NCBI GenBank assembly: GCA_964613235.1
Contig: CAZTGM010000024.1
Location: 1 to 25,502, forward strand
DNA from: J005 sp964613235
GTDB taxonomy: Bacteria > Pseudomonadota > Zetaproteobacteria > Mariprofundales > Mariprofundaceae
Direction: 5' to 3'
DNA length: 25,502 bases
A program made the translations under genes and the position numbers. Each line of letters opens with the position of its first letter. The first letter of the stretch is position 1. The notes beneath the pieces are model-generated. The model worked only from the letters and a program-made list of their open reading frames with translations. It did no database searches and was not told the origin of the DNA. Positions 14,550-21,936 of this stretch are shown piece by piece.

Positions 14550-16100
14550 TCAGCAACCCTGACGTTCAATTTCCTGACGCAGACCACCGATACGGTTCGC
14601 CAGCTCACCGGCCAAATGCCAGCCTGCAAGCTCGCCCGCCTTGCCATGCAGTGCCACAGCGGCCGTGATTGCCCGAACAATAGCTTCGGCATTCTCGCCC
14701 TTGCGACAATGGATCAGTTGTGCAGCAATGACACCGGCCAGCACATCGCCACAGCCGGCCACGGCCATCTGTGGTGAACCAAACGGACACAGGAACACCT
14801 CACCCTGCGGAGATGCCACCAATGTTTCATTGCCCTTGAGCACAATCCAGCAGTCATAGCGTCCGGCCAGTGCCAGCACAGCCTGCCTGCGCTCAGTCTG
14901 CACATGTTCAACATCGCTCCCCAGCAAACGCGCCGCCTCGCCCGGATGCGGCGTCAACACCGTCAGCGCTTCGCGCCCTGCCACCAACTGTTGCAATTGC
15001 CGGTCATCGGCAAGCATATTCAGCGCATCTGCATCCAGAAGAAGCGGCACCGCCGTTGCCAGCAATTGCTGTAATGCATCACCCTGCGCCCTGCCCCAGC
15101 CCGGCCCGGCCACAATGGCATCGACACTGACCTCTGCCGACTGCCATGGTGCAGAAGCATGCGGGTGCACCATGATCTCCAGCGCATTCGCCGCAATCAC
15201 CGGCCAGACCTGGTCCGGACAAACGATGCTGACAAGCCCGGCCCCTGCTGCAAACGCGCCCAGCCCCGCCAGACGAGGCGCACCCGTAAACCCTACCGAG
15301 CCACCAAATATCCATACATGTCCGTAATTCCCCTTGTGTGACATGCGCGGACGCGCTGGCCAGGCCTGCGACAACACGGACGCATCAATCAGGGAAGCAC
15401 TACGCAGGCCATTTGGTGTTTGATTTGGTGTTTGCTGAAAGGAACGGCACAGAAACTCATCGCTGATACCGATATCCGCTGCCGGCAGCATATCGCCGGC
15501 ATAATCCCGCCCTGCTCCCAGCCAGTGCCCCCATTTATGGGCCGCAATCGGCAGAGTGCAGTCAGCCTGCACGGCACAACCCATGACCGCGCCACTGTCG
15601 GCATGAATGCCACTGGCGATATCCACCGATAACACCAATCGGTCGGAGTCATTGATCAGGGCAACCGCCTCGGCAAAACGTCCTGTCACTGGCCTTGCCA
15701 GCCCTGTGCCGAAGATACAATCCACGACCATCATCGCGCGCAACAGCCAGCGCTTCAGTTCATCAACAGATGCATCCGCCACTCGCACCTTGACGCCGGC
15801 CTCTCTGGCTCGTTCCATCCAGCGATGCGCATCACCGCTAATATCCGCCAATGGTATAAGGCTGACCACGGTCACCGGCAACCTTCTGCGTCGCAGATAA
15901 CAGGCTGCGGCATAGCCGTCACCACCGTTATTTCCCGGCCCGGCAACGATCACTACCCGGCCAAAGTCCGGCATGCAATGCAGCGTAGCCTCGGCCACGG
16001 CCTGACCCGCGCGGTCCATCAGTTCAAACGACGGAATTTGCTGCATTGTCTGCTGGTCGGCCCATTGCATCTGGGCCGCCGAAAGAATGCGTATAGTCAT
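14550..16100 (-). CDS. nnr: Bifunctional NAD(P)HX epimerase / ADP-dependent NAD(P)HX dehydratase
   Basis: A metabolite-repair enzyme that returns damaged hydrated NADH/NADPH to the normal form. It has 516 residues and two domains. The YjeF_N epimerase (about 1-215) has GPGNNGGDG at 54-62 and VDIASGIHADSG near 159-170. The ribokinase-like dehydratase (about 235-510) has KGNYGHVWIFGGS (256-268), TPHPGEAARLLG and GCGDVLAG, the family's ATP/ADP loop. The linker holds QTPNQTPN (223-230), the product of a perfect 12-bp tandem duplication. The ATG at 16098-16100 overlaps the VanZ-like gene by four bases (ATGA), so translation is coupled. In many genomes this gene follows tRNA-modification genes; here it follows the acpS cluster. 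Confidence 0.96.
   Translation of the reverse strand: MTIRILSAAQMQWADQQTMQQIPSFELMDRAGQAVAEATLHCMPDFGRVVIVAGPGNNGGDGYAAACYLRRRRLPVTVVSLIPLADISGDAHRWMERAREAGVKVRVADASVDELKRWLLRAMMVVDCIFGTGLARPVTGRFAEAVALINDSDRLVLSVDIASGIHADSGAVMGCAVQADCTLPIAAHKWGHWLGAGRDYAGDMLPAADIGISDEFLCRSFQQTPNQTPNGLRSASLIDASVLSQAWPARPRMSHKGNYGHVWIFGGSVGFTGAPRLAGLGAFAAGAGLVSIVCPDQVWPVIAANALEIMVHPHASAPWQSAEVSVDAIVAGPGWGRAQGDALQQLLATAVPLLLDADALNMLADDRQLQQLVAGREALTVLTPHPGEAARLLGSDVEHVQTERRQAVLALAGRYDCWIVLKGNETLVASPQGEVFLCPFGSPQMAVAGCGDVLAGVIAAQLIHCRKGENAEAIVRAITAAVALHGKAGELAGWHLAGELANRIGGLRQEIERQGC
15411..15434. repeat. Perfect 12-bp in-frame tandem duplication inside nnr
   Basis: atttggtgtttg is repeated without gap (15411-15422 and 15423-15434). 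On the coding strand it adds one QTPN unit to the linker between the two domains. As 12 is a multiple of three the frame is kept, and a linker should tolerate it. Confidence 0.9.
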
Positions 16101-16507
16101 ATCCCCCTCCCCATCCGGTCCAGCCTGTGCCGATTATGCCAGCGATAATAACCTGTGCTGAGCAATAGCGCGCCCAGCGTGTCGGCCAGCCAGTCAAGCA
16201 CATCCGGCATGCGTCCCGGCACAAACGACTGGTGCCATTCATCGCTCAGGCCATACAACATGCAGAAAACAACCGCTGAAACCGCGACAAACATGGCCGG
16301 CTGCGCCATGCGCGCCTGAGCCAGTGGCAAAAATGCGCGCCAGAACAACCAAGCCATGATGGTATAAGCCGTCATATGCACCAGCTTGTCCTGTCCTGTA
16401 AAACCGTCCATGCCTGGCAGGGTTGACTGCGCCGAAAGTACATAAATGACCACGCACCAGCCGACCAGCAAGGCCATAAACCATCGCGCCTGCATGTTTT
16501 CACTCAT
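16097..16507 (-). CDS. VanZ-like family membrane protein
   Basis: A 136-residue inner-membrane protein of the VanZ-like family. The family is named after the teicoplanin-resistance accessory protein, but most members have no proven role, and resistance should not be inferred here. Four hydrophobic segments are seen at about 9-25, 44-60, 70-86 and 103-120. Signatures are QDKLVHMTAY (39-48) and YGLSDEWHQSFVPGR with DVLDWLADTLGA (85-113), matching the family's E/D-x-x-Q-x-F-x-P-x-R...D-x-x-D-x-x-G pattern. The ATG at 16505-16507 has a GGAGG about six bases upstream, so longer starts inside the previous gene are rejected. It overlaps the upstream gene by eight bases and nnr by four. Confidence 0.88.
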   Translation of the reverse strand: MSENMQARWFMALLVGWCVVIYVLSAQSTLPGMDGFTGQDKLVHMTAYTIMAWLFWRAFLPLAQARMAQPAMFVAVSAVVFCMLYGLSDEWHQSFVPGRMPDVLDWLADTLGALLLSTGYYRWHNRHRLDRMGRGI

Positions 16508-17336
16508 CCGGCACCTCCTCATCCACCAACCTGAAGCCAACCAGAATATGCTTCAGCGTCCGTGACCTGCCATGGCGCGCCGCAGGCCGACAGACGCCAC
16601 CATGATCATCCCAGCTGCCGCCTTTCACGGTCATACGACCATCCGACCAGGGTGTCCGAGTCCATTCAAACACATTGCCCGCACCATCGAGTACACCATA
16701 CGGACTGGCACCTGCAGCATAATGGCCGACGGGTGTTGTAGCAAAAGGCCCCTGATCGATATTGTTCAGGCGGGCAGGATCATAATCATCGCCCCAGGGA
16801 AAAAGACGCCCGTCGCTACCACGCATGGCTTTTTCCCATTCTTCTTCCGTGGGCAGACGCAAGACACGATGCATACGTTTTGACAGCCAGGCCGAATAGG
16901 CCTGTGCATCATCATAGGAAACCAGCACCACCGGATGCTGCTCCAAACCCTGCGGCACCTTGCCGTCATGCCACAGGTATGACGGCACACGTGCATAGGA
17001 ATGCACCAGAGCATAGCCCTGCCAGGTTTTGGCATCGACAAAAGGAGCGGTATGTCCCGTGGCCTGCACAAAGGCGGCATATTCGGCCTGCGTTACCGGC
17101 GTTTTCATGATGCGGAATACCGGCAGATCAACCTTTCGCTGCGGTTTCTCTCTCTCAAACCAGCCTGCTTTGCGCACGCCGTCATGCCCATAGCCCTGTG
17201 CGCTAATGTGATATGCTTTCTCAATCTGGGCTTCACGGCTACCCATGAGGAACGGACCGGCAGGAATCGTTACCCATTCCGCAGCCATCAACGGGAACGG
17301 CAACAAACATAACAAGACGAAGCAGCAACGCAGCAT
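16500..17336 (-). CDS. Secreted formylglycine-generating-enzyme-like (SUMF1 family) protein
   Basis: A 278-residue protein of the FGE-sulfatase/SUMF1 family with an N-terminal signal peptide (hydrophobic 3-18, likely cleavage near 18-20). Family blocks are WVTIPAGPFLMGS (21-33), FRIMKTPVTQAEYAAFV (74-90), HPVVLVSYDDAQAYSAWL (134-151), RLPTEEEWEKAMRG (160-173), FPWGDD, GNVFEWT (220-226), KGGSWDD (238-244) and GFRLV (267-271). True formylglycine-generating enzymes have two catalytic Cys in GGS-x-x-C-x-x-x-x-C. Here the first is Asp 244 and the second is Cys 249, so classical sulfatase activation is doubtful, and no sulfatase gene is nearby. Start ATG 17334-17336 puts the signal peptide first. 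The family is used for many purposes (for example in copper or nitrite-reductase accessory proteins), so the real function is unknown. Confidence 0.88.
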   Translation of the reverse strand: MLRCCFVLLCLLPFPLMAAEWVTIPAGPFLMGSREAQIEKAYHISAQGYGHDGVRKAGWFEREKPQRKVDLPVFRIMKTPVTQAEYAAFVQATGHTAPFVDAKTWQGYALVHSYARVPSYLWHDGKVPQGLEQHPVVLVSYDDAQAYSAWLSKRMHRVLRLPTEEEWEKAMRGSDGRLFPWGDDYDPARLNNIDQGPFATTPVGHYAAGASPYGVLDGAGNVFEWTRTPWSDGRMTVKGGSWDDHGGVCRPAARHGRSRTLKHILVGFRLVDEEVPDE

Positions 17337-17366
17337 GATGCAAACGTGCGCCCTTTCACCCCGGCA

Positions 17367-17372
17367 TGTCAA
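17367..17372 (-). promoter_or_regulatory. Isolated perfect -35 box upstream of the SUMF1-family gene
   Basis: TTGACA on the minus strand (17372-17367) lies in the 95-base gap after acpS, 30 bases before the next ATG. At 17-18 bases downstream only GCACGT/CACGTT is found, a poor -10. If used, the transcript would begin almost at the ATG. A real promoter is possible but weakly supported; otherwise the gap from 17337 to 17431 shows nothing else clear. Confidence 0.25.
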
Positions 17373-17431
17373 GCGAAGGGACTTTTCGGTAAGGGTAATA
17401 TCCCCCGGATCAGTGCATAAACAGACGCCGA

Positions 17432-17821
17432 TCAGTCACCTTGAGATTCGGCCACAGCAAATGCAACGGCGATACCATCGTCATCGGACAATGAGACATG
17501 CACGCATGCAATGTCCGCTCGGCGTGCGGCTGCCAGCGCACCGGCATGCAACACGATTTCAGGCTTGCCGGAGGGTTGATGAATCGTTTCGATATGATGT
17601 GGCGCAACACCTTGATGAAAACCGGTTCCCAGTGCCTTGGCAACGGCCTCCTTGGCCGCAAAGAGCATGGCGAAACGACGCGCGGGATTTCCCTTGGCCA
17701 AAGCCTGTGCAATCTCGTCTTCGCCGTACACCCGCCGCATGAAGCGTTCGCCGAAACGTTCCAAGCTGGCCTCGACCCGCGCAATGCGGATACGATCCAC
17801 ACCAATGCCAACAATGGCCAT
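17432..17821 (-). CDS. acpS: Holo-[acyl-carrier-protein] synthase
   Basis: Transfers the 4'-phosphopantetheine arm from CoA to apo-ACP, which activates fatty acid synthesis. The protein has 129 residues, as expected. GIGVD (5-9) supplies the metal-binding Asp 9, and RFAMLFAAKEAVAKALGTG (49-67) the conserved Glu 58 and Lys. HVSLSDDDGIAVAFAV near the C-terminus is the last family strand. The ATG at 17819-17821 shares one base with the pdxJ stop (TGATG), a coupled junction. pdxJ-acpS is a very common pair in proteobacteria. Confidence 0.96.
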   Translation of the reverse strand: MAIVGIGVDRIRIARVEASLERFGERFMRRVYGEDEIAQALAKGNPARRFAMLFAAKEAVAKALGTGFHQGVAPHHIETIHQPSGKPEIVLHAGALAAARRADIACVHVSLSDDDGIAVAFAVAESQGD

Positions 17822-18540
17822 CAGCGCTGCATCGCCGCCTTGAAATCCGCCACAGCGGCTTTCAGCCCCTTGAATACGGCATCGGCAACAATGGCATGAC
17901 CGATATTCAGACCCTCGACCTGCGCAATTGCGGCAATGGCCGGCGTATTGTCCACCGTCAGACCATGGCCGGCATGTACGATCAGGCCCAGTTCCGCAGC
18001 CAGCCGGGCTGCCTGACGAATCCGTTCCAGTTCCGCCTGCTGCGCCGTTCCTGACAGATTGGCGTAATGACCGGTATGCAATTCAACCACCGGCGCACCG
18101 ATCGCCTGCGAAGCGCGCACCTGCGCCTCCTCCGGATCGATAAACATCGATACGCGACTGCCGGTAGCAGCCAGTTTTTCCACAATACTGGCCAGACGAA
18201 CCTGATGCGTCACCACATCCAGTCCACCTTCCGTGGTCAGCTCTTCCCGCTTCTCCGGCACCAGGCAACAGGCCTGTGGTTGCAGCCGGCAGGCAATTGC
18301 CACCATTTCATTGGTGGCCGCCATTTCCATATTCAAGTGCAACAGCCCCTGATCGGCCAGTGCTGCCAGCCTTTGCATATCACTATCCTGAATATGACGG
18401 CGATCCTCCCGCAAATGTGCGGTAATGCCATCCGCTCCAGCCTCAAGACACAACATCGCCGCATCCACCGGATCGGGATAACGTGTCAGCCGCGCCTGCC
18501 GCAATGTGGCAATGTGATCAATATTGACGCCCAAATGCAT
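17821..18540 (-). CDS. pdxJ: Pyridoxine 5'-phosphate synthase
   Basis: Condenses 3-amino-2-oxopropyl phosphate with 1-deoxyxylulose 5-phosphate to pyridoxine 5'-phosphate, the last ring-forming step of DXP-dependent vitamin B6 synthesis. The 239-residue TIM barrel shows LGVNIDHIATLRQAR (3-17), GITAHLREDRRHI (38-50), NLEMAATNEM-like LHLNMEMAATNEM and the C-terminal VHAGHGLTVDN. The ATG is at 18538-18540, ten bases after the recO stop, with an AAGGAG just upstream. Several PLP enzymes (thrC, alaC) are in this window, but the genes are in different transcription units. Confidence 0.97.
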   Translation of the reverse strand: MHLGVNIDHIATLRQARLTRYPDPVDAAMLCLEAGADGITAHLREDRRHIQDSDMQRLAALADQGLLHLNMEMAATNEMVAIACRLQPQACCLVPEKREELTTEGGLDVVTHQVRLASIVEKLAATGSRVSMFIDPEEAQVRASQAIGAPVVELHTGHYANLSGTAQQAELERIRQAARLAAELGLIVHAGHGLTVDNTPAIAAIAQVEGLNIGHAIVADAVFKGLKAAVADFKAAMQR

Positions 18541-18550
18541 GATAAACTCC

Positions 18551-19228
18551 TTACTGATAACAGCCGGAAAGCCGGATATGATGCTGCTGCAATACGCCGG
18601 AAATCATGTGCTTCCACAGCGCATGCTCTGCCGGCCGCATGCGCACAGGCTGCTGATGCAACACATCCCGCATGCGCGCGCAGAATGCCACACTGATCTC
18701 GTGTCCGCCGCCGCAATGATGACATATCAGTCTGCCCGCATGCCAGTACATGCTGCGCTGCGCTGCCACAGGCGCATTGCATTTCCAGCATTCATCCATA
18801 TTGCCGACCCAGCCGCACAATTGCAGCAGGTGCCAGACCGCCGCATGCAGACTCTCGGGTATATGACCTGTGGCCAGACGTTGCAGTACCATGGCAACCT
18901 CCTCATAGCCATGCGGATCGCCCTCGCGATACAGGCCGGCGGCCACGGCCAGCAACTCCAGCCCTTCGAGCATGCGCGTTTCCGGCAACAATGCCTGCCC
19001 CCGACTGGATTCCAGCAAGATACCCATACCCGTGCGCCCGGGGCGCCAGCGCAGCTGCAACTGATACAATGGCGCCAATGTGGCACGGAACGGACTTTTC
19101 TGGCTGCGCGCGCCGCGCACCATGAGTGCCATGCGACCGTGTGATGCAGTCATGAAATGACAGATCAACGATGTATCACCATAGGCAATGCGCCGCAGCA
19201 GTAAGGCCTCGCTGCGGCATTCAGCCAT
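18551..19228 (-). CDS. recO: DNA repair protein RecO
   Basis: A recombination mediator that helps RecA load on SSB-coated gaps in the RecFOR pathway and anneals strands. The protein has 225 residues. The N-terminal OB fold is at about 1-75 (EALLLRRIAYGDTSLICHFMT, ending in a basic strand with RGARSQKS). A helical part follows, and a Cys4 zinc site is formed by CWKC (147-150) and CHHC (169-172), as in many RecO proteins but not in E. coli RecO. The ATG at 19226-19228 overlaps the era stop by eight bases. era-recO-pdxJ is a classic proteobacterial order. Confidence 0.94.
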   Translation of the reverse strand: MAECRSEALLLRRIAYGDTSLICHFMTASHGRMALMVRGARSQKSPFRATLAPLYQLQLRWRPGRTGMGILLESSRGQALLPETRMLEGLELLAVAAGLYREGDPHGYEEVAMVLQRLATGHIPESLHAAVWHLLQLCGWVGNMDECWKCNAPVAAQRSMYWHAGRLICHHCGGGHEISVAFCARMRDVLHQQPVRMRPAEHALWKHMISGVLQQHHIRLSGCYQ

Positions 19229-20129
19229 GCAGACCCAGATCCATCAGCTTGCCGGGATGATTGAACCAGTCCGGATCGACCTTGATCCACAGATTCAGAC
19301 GTACGCGGCAACCCAGCAGGGTTTCCAGTCCCACCCGTGCTCTGGAACCGACCAGCTTCAGGCGCTCGCCGCCCTTGCCGATCAGCATCGGTTTGTGCCG
19401 TTCACTGCCGACCAGGATGACGGCATCGATTTCCACGCCCCAGTCCTGTTCGCGAAAGGCTTCGACATCCACAGCCGTCTGAAACGGGATTTCCTGATGC
19501 ATGGCCAAAAACACCTGCTCGCGCACATACTCAGCCGCCAGTTGCCGCTGACTCTGATCGGTAAACCAGTCCGCATCATACATAGCCTCGCCTTCCGGCA
19601 GCCATTTCGTCAGCTCGTCGAGCAGAATGTCGGTTTTTGTGCCCTTGCGGGCGGATAACGGAATATAGGCCACGGCATGCGGATCAAGTTCCTGCAATTG
19701 CTGCAAGCGGGGCAACAAGCGTTCGCGTGGAATCGCATCGACCTTGTTCAACACATGAATACGTGGCTGCGACAGACTGCCATCGGCAAAGCGTTCGATA
19801 AGCATGCGTGTGCCACGATCCAGAGGCTTGGTCACATCCTGCATGATAACCAGCACGTCGGCCTCTTCGGCCGCGGCAAAGGCCACGCGCACCATATTCC
19901 GGTTCAGCTGCTGGCGCCCCTTGTGAATACCCGGCGTATCCACAAACACGACCTGTCGCTGCTCATCGGTATAGATACCCAGAATGCGATGGCGCGTGGT
20001 CTGTGGCTTGGGTGTCACAATGGCCACCTTGGCACCAATCAGATGATTCATCAGCGTGGACTTTCCGACATTGGGACGCCCCAGCAGAGCCACCTTGCCA
20101 CAGCGATAGGGTGTTGTGTTCTCGCTCAT
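19221..20129 (-). CDS. era: GTPase Era
   Basis: An essential GTPase that binds the 3' end of 16S rRNA and guides 30S maturation; peripheral to the inner membrane in some species. It has 302 residues. G1 is GRPNVGKS (17-24), G3 is DTPG (64-67), and G4 is NKVD (128-131), preceded by an effector loop KPQTTRHRILG. The C-terminal KH domain has MLIGKGGERLKLVGSRARV, then the usual LNLWIKV strand. Length and order are normal. The ATG at 20127-20129 overlaps the rnc stop by four bases (ATGA). Its pairing with rnc is widely conserved and both act on ribosomal RNA. Confidence 0.98.
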   Translation of the reverse strand: MSENTTPYRCGKVALLGRPNVGKSTLMNHLIGAKVAIVTPKPQTTRHRILGIYTDEQRQVVFVDTPGIHKGRQQLNRNMVRVAFAAAEEADVLVIMQDVTKPLDRGTRMLIERFADGSLSQPRIHVLNKVDAIPRERLLPRLQQLQELDPHAVAYIPLSARKGTKTDILLDELTKWLPEGEAMYDADWFTDQSQRQLAAEYVREQVFLAMHQEIPFQTAVDVEAFREQDWGVEIDAVILVGSERHKPMLIGKGGERLKLVGSRARVGLETLLGCRVRLNLWIKVDPDWFNHPGKLMDLGLHG

Positions 20130-20806
20130 GCCTGCAATGCCTCCCAGGCATGCTGTGATGCCTCAAATTCCGCGCTTTTTTTTCTGCTGCCGTAACCGGT
20201 GCCCATAACCTTGCCACGCACCAGGCACTGTGCCTTAAAACGCGGCACATGCTCTGCCCCCAGATCTTCCACCTGGTATTCGGGCACACCCCAGCCCTTA
20301 CCCTGGGTCAGTTCCTGCAGGCGTGTTTTCGCATCCTGCACCTGATCCGGGCGCAAGGCATCCAGCAACGGCTGCCATGCTCTGAGCACCACATGCTCTG
20401 CCGCCTGCCAGCCACCATCCTGATGAACGGCACCAATCACCGCTTCCACAGCATTGGCAAGAATAGAGGTTGCACGAATCGTATTGCCCTTGCGTTCACC
20501 CTCACCAACACGCAAACAGGCATCGATATTCCAGTCATGTGCCACAGCCAGCAAGCCTTCGCGCCGAACAAGATGCGCGCGCATACGTGATAACGCGCCT
20601 TCATTCTGGTCGGGGAACCGCTGGTAAAGATATGCGGCAATAACAGCACCCAGTACGGCATCACCCAGAAACTCCAGCCGTTCCATATGTACTTCAGCAG
20701 CCGAACGATGTGTTAACGCCAGGCGCAATACGGCGGAATCAGAAAAGCGATAATCAATGATTGCCTGCAGTGTCAGCAGGGCAGGTGCATCAAGGCGTTT
20801 CGGCAT
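20126..20806 (-). CDS. rnc: Ribonuclease III
   Basis: A double-strand-specific endoribonuclease for rRNA precursor and mRNA processing. It has 226 residues from the chosen start: RNase III domain about 1-150 and a dsRNA-binding domain about 155-226 with YQVEDLGAEHVPRF and GTGYGSRKKSAEFEASQ. The first signature is ERLEFLGDAVLG (42-53), with E42, E45 and D49 matching E. coli E38, E41 and D45. The second, ILANAVEAVIGAV (115-127), has Asn 118 where E. coli has the metal ligand Asp 114; Glu 121 (E117) is kept. Start ATG 20804-20806 gives a family-like N-terminus and a 17-base overlap with the upstream gene. An ATG at 20878 would add 24 residues and has only a weak AGGG; I consider it less likely. 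Confidence 0.95.
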   Translation of the reverse strand: MPKRLDAPALLTLQAIIDYRFSDSAVLRLALTHRSAAEVHMERLEFLGDAVLGAVIAAYLYQRFPDQNEGALSRMRAHLVRREGLLAVAHDWNIDACLRVGEGERKGNTIRATSILANAVEAVIGAVHQDGGWQAAEHVVLRAWQPLLDALRPDQVQDAKTRLQELTQGKGWGVPEYQVEDLGAEHVPRFKAQCLVRGKVMGTGYGSRKKSAEFEASQHAWEALQA

Positions 20807-21236
20807 GTGGCGAAAATTCGAAATCGAGGCGGGCAAGATGTCGCCATCGATCCATTGTTCCAAGCCGTTTGACGTCATAATTGCCCTGCCAGTCCCGCGT
20901 GTTCTCCACCGGCCCCAGTGGCCATATCGTCACATCATAGATCGTCGAAATACTGACACGCGAACCATCCGCCCGAATTTCCAGGTTGGAATAAAAGCTT
21001 TGCGGCAAATCATCCGGCTCAACATATTTTGCGTCCAGCAGCTTGGGTAAACGCAGGCGAATCTCCTCGCCCGTCGACATGGCCATGGTATGACTGATCG
21101 TTTCAAAAACTTCTTCCACCTTCCATTTGGTGCTGTAAACAGGTACCAGCAACCACGCATACCATAACGGGACAACGATCAGGAACAGTACCGTAAGCAA
21201 TTTGATCGTCGAAAACCCTTCATCCCTGTGCTGCAT
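20790..21236 (-). CDS. DUF4845 membrane protein of unknown function
   Basis: A 148-residue protein with one N-terminal membrane helix (about 12-34) and a soluble remainder, presumably periplasmic. The family (DUF4845) typically lies between lepB and rnc in beta- and gammaproteobacteria, exactly as here, and the LVPVYSTKWKVEEVFETI segment (30-47) fits it. The N-terminus, DEGFSTIKLLTVLFLIVV, resembles a type IV prepilin leader (GF-T-x-I-E-LL) but with Lys at the +5 place. I chose ATG 21234-21236 because an AAGGAG lies six bases upstream; the ATG two codons earlier touches the AGGAG. It starts 31 bases after the lepB stop and overlaps rnc by 17 bases. No function is established. Confidence 0.85.
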   Translation of the reverse strand: MQHRDEGFSTIKLLTVLFLIVVPLWYAWLLVPVYSTKWKVEEVFETISHTMAMSTGEEIRLRLPKLLDAKYVEPDDLPQSFYSNLEIRADGSRVSISTIYDVTIWPLGPVENTRDWQGNYDVKRLGTMDRWRHLARLDFEFSPHAETP

Positions 21237-21267
21237 ATCCATCTCCTTCCTGCTGCCGATGGCCAGT

Positions 21268-21936
21268 CTAGTGAATCGTGTGCCCCAGTCGATCCCAGCG
21301 CACCTCACCCTTGGCATGATCCCAGGACCACCAGACAATGGCCGCGCGCCCAACCAGATAGGATTGCGGCACGAAGCCCCAGAAACGCGAATCTCGGGAG
21401 TTGTTGCGGTTATCACCGAGCACAAAGTAATGTCCTTCCGGGACTTCCCACTCACCATCGCGAATCGAGAAATCCTTGCGCAATACATCATGCTCCACGC
21501 CTTTCAGGTCCTCGGAAAACAGACCGGAGACATCGACCGAGCCATCACCGAGAAAATAGGCGCGCGTACCCTTTTTTTGCAATGGCATCTCCTCGCCATT
21601 GATATACAGGCGATTATCCCGATATGTGATCTTGTCGCCAGGCAGACCAATAATGCGCTTGATGTAATCCTTGCTCTCATCTTCCGGATAAACAAAGACG
21701 GCCACATCGCCTCGTTTGGCTTCGGTGGAGAACAACTGGGTATGGGTGAAAGGGATACGCAGACCATAAGGATAACGCAGCACAAACAGATAATCGCCCA
21801 CTTCCAGCGTAGGCACCATGCTCGACGACGGAATCTTGAACGGCGCGACAATAAAGCTGCGAATCACAATCGCCAATACGGCAATAATCAGCAGGCTTTC
21901 CAGCCATTCGCGCCAGACCGGTTTTGTATGTTTCAC
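21268..21936 (-). CDS. lepB: Signal peptidase I
   Basis: The inner-membrane serine protease that removes Sec signal peptides on the periplasmic side. It has 222 residues, shorter than E. coli LepB (about 324), with a single clear N-terminal helix (13-30). IPSSSMVPTLEVGDYL (35-50) carries the catalytic Ser 39, DYIKRIIGLPGD (90-101) the general-base Lys 93, and GDNRNNSRDSRFWGFVP (about 174-190) is box E. The short N-terminal part means one membrane segment and no second helix. The ATG at 21934-21936 overlaps the lepA stop by four bases (ATGA). Confidence 0.97.
   Translation of the reverse strand: MKHTKPVWREWLESLLIIAVLAIVIRSFIVAPFKIPSSSMVPTLEVGDYLFVLRYPYGLRIPFTHTQLFSTEAKRGDVAVFVYPEDESKDYIKRIIGLPGDKITYRDNRLYINGEEMPLQKKGTRAYFLGDGSVDVSGLFSEDLKGVEHDVLRKDFSIRDGEWEVPEGHYFVLGDNRNNSRDSRFWGFVPQSYLVGRAAIVWWSWDHAKGEVRWDRLGHTIH

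Noticed and set aside
20807..20878. 24-residue N-terminal extension of RNase III
   Set aside because: It overlaps the DUF4845 gene by 89 bases and exceeds the usual N-terminal length; it remains possible because of a weak AGGG before ATG 20878.
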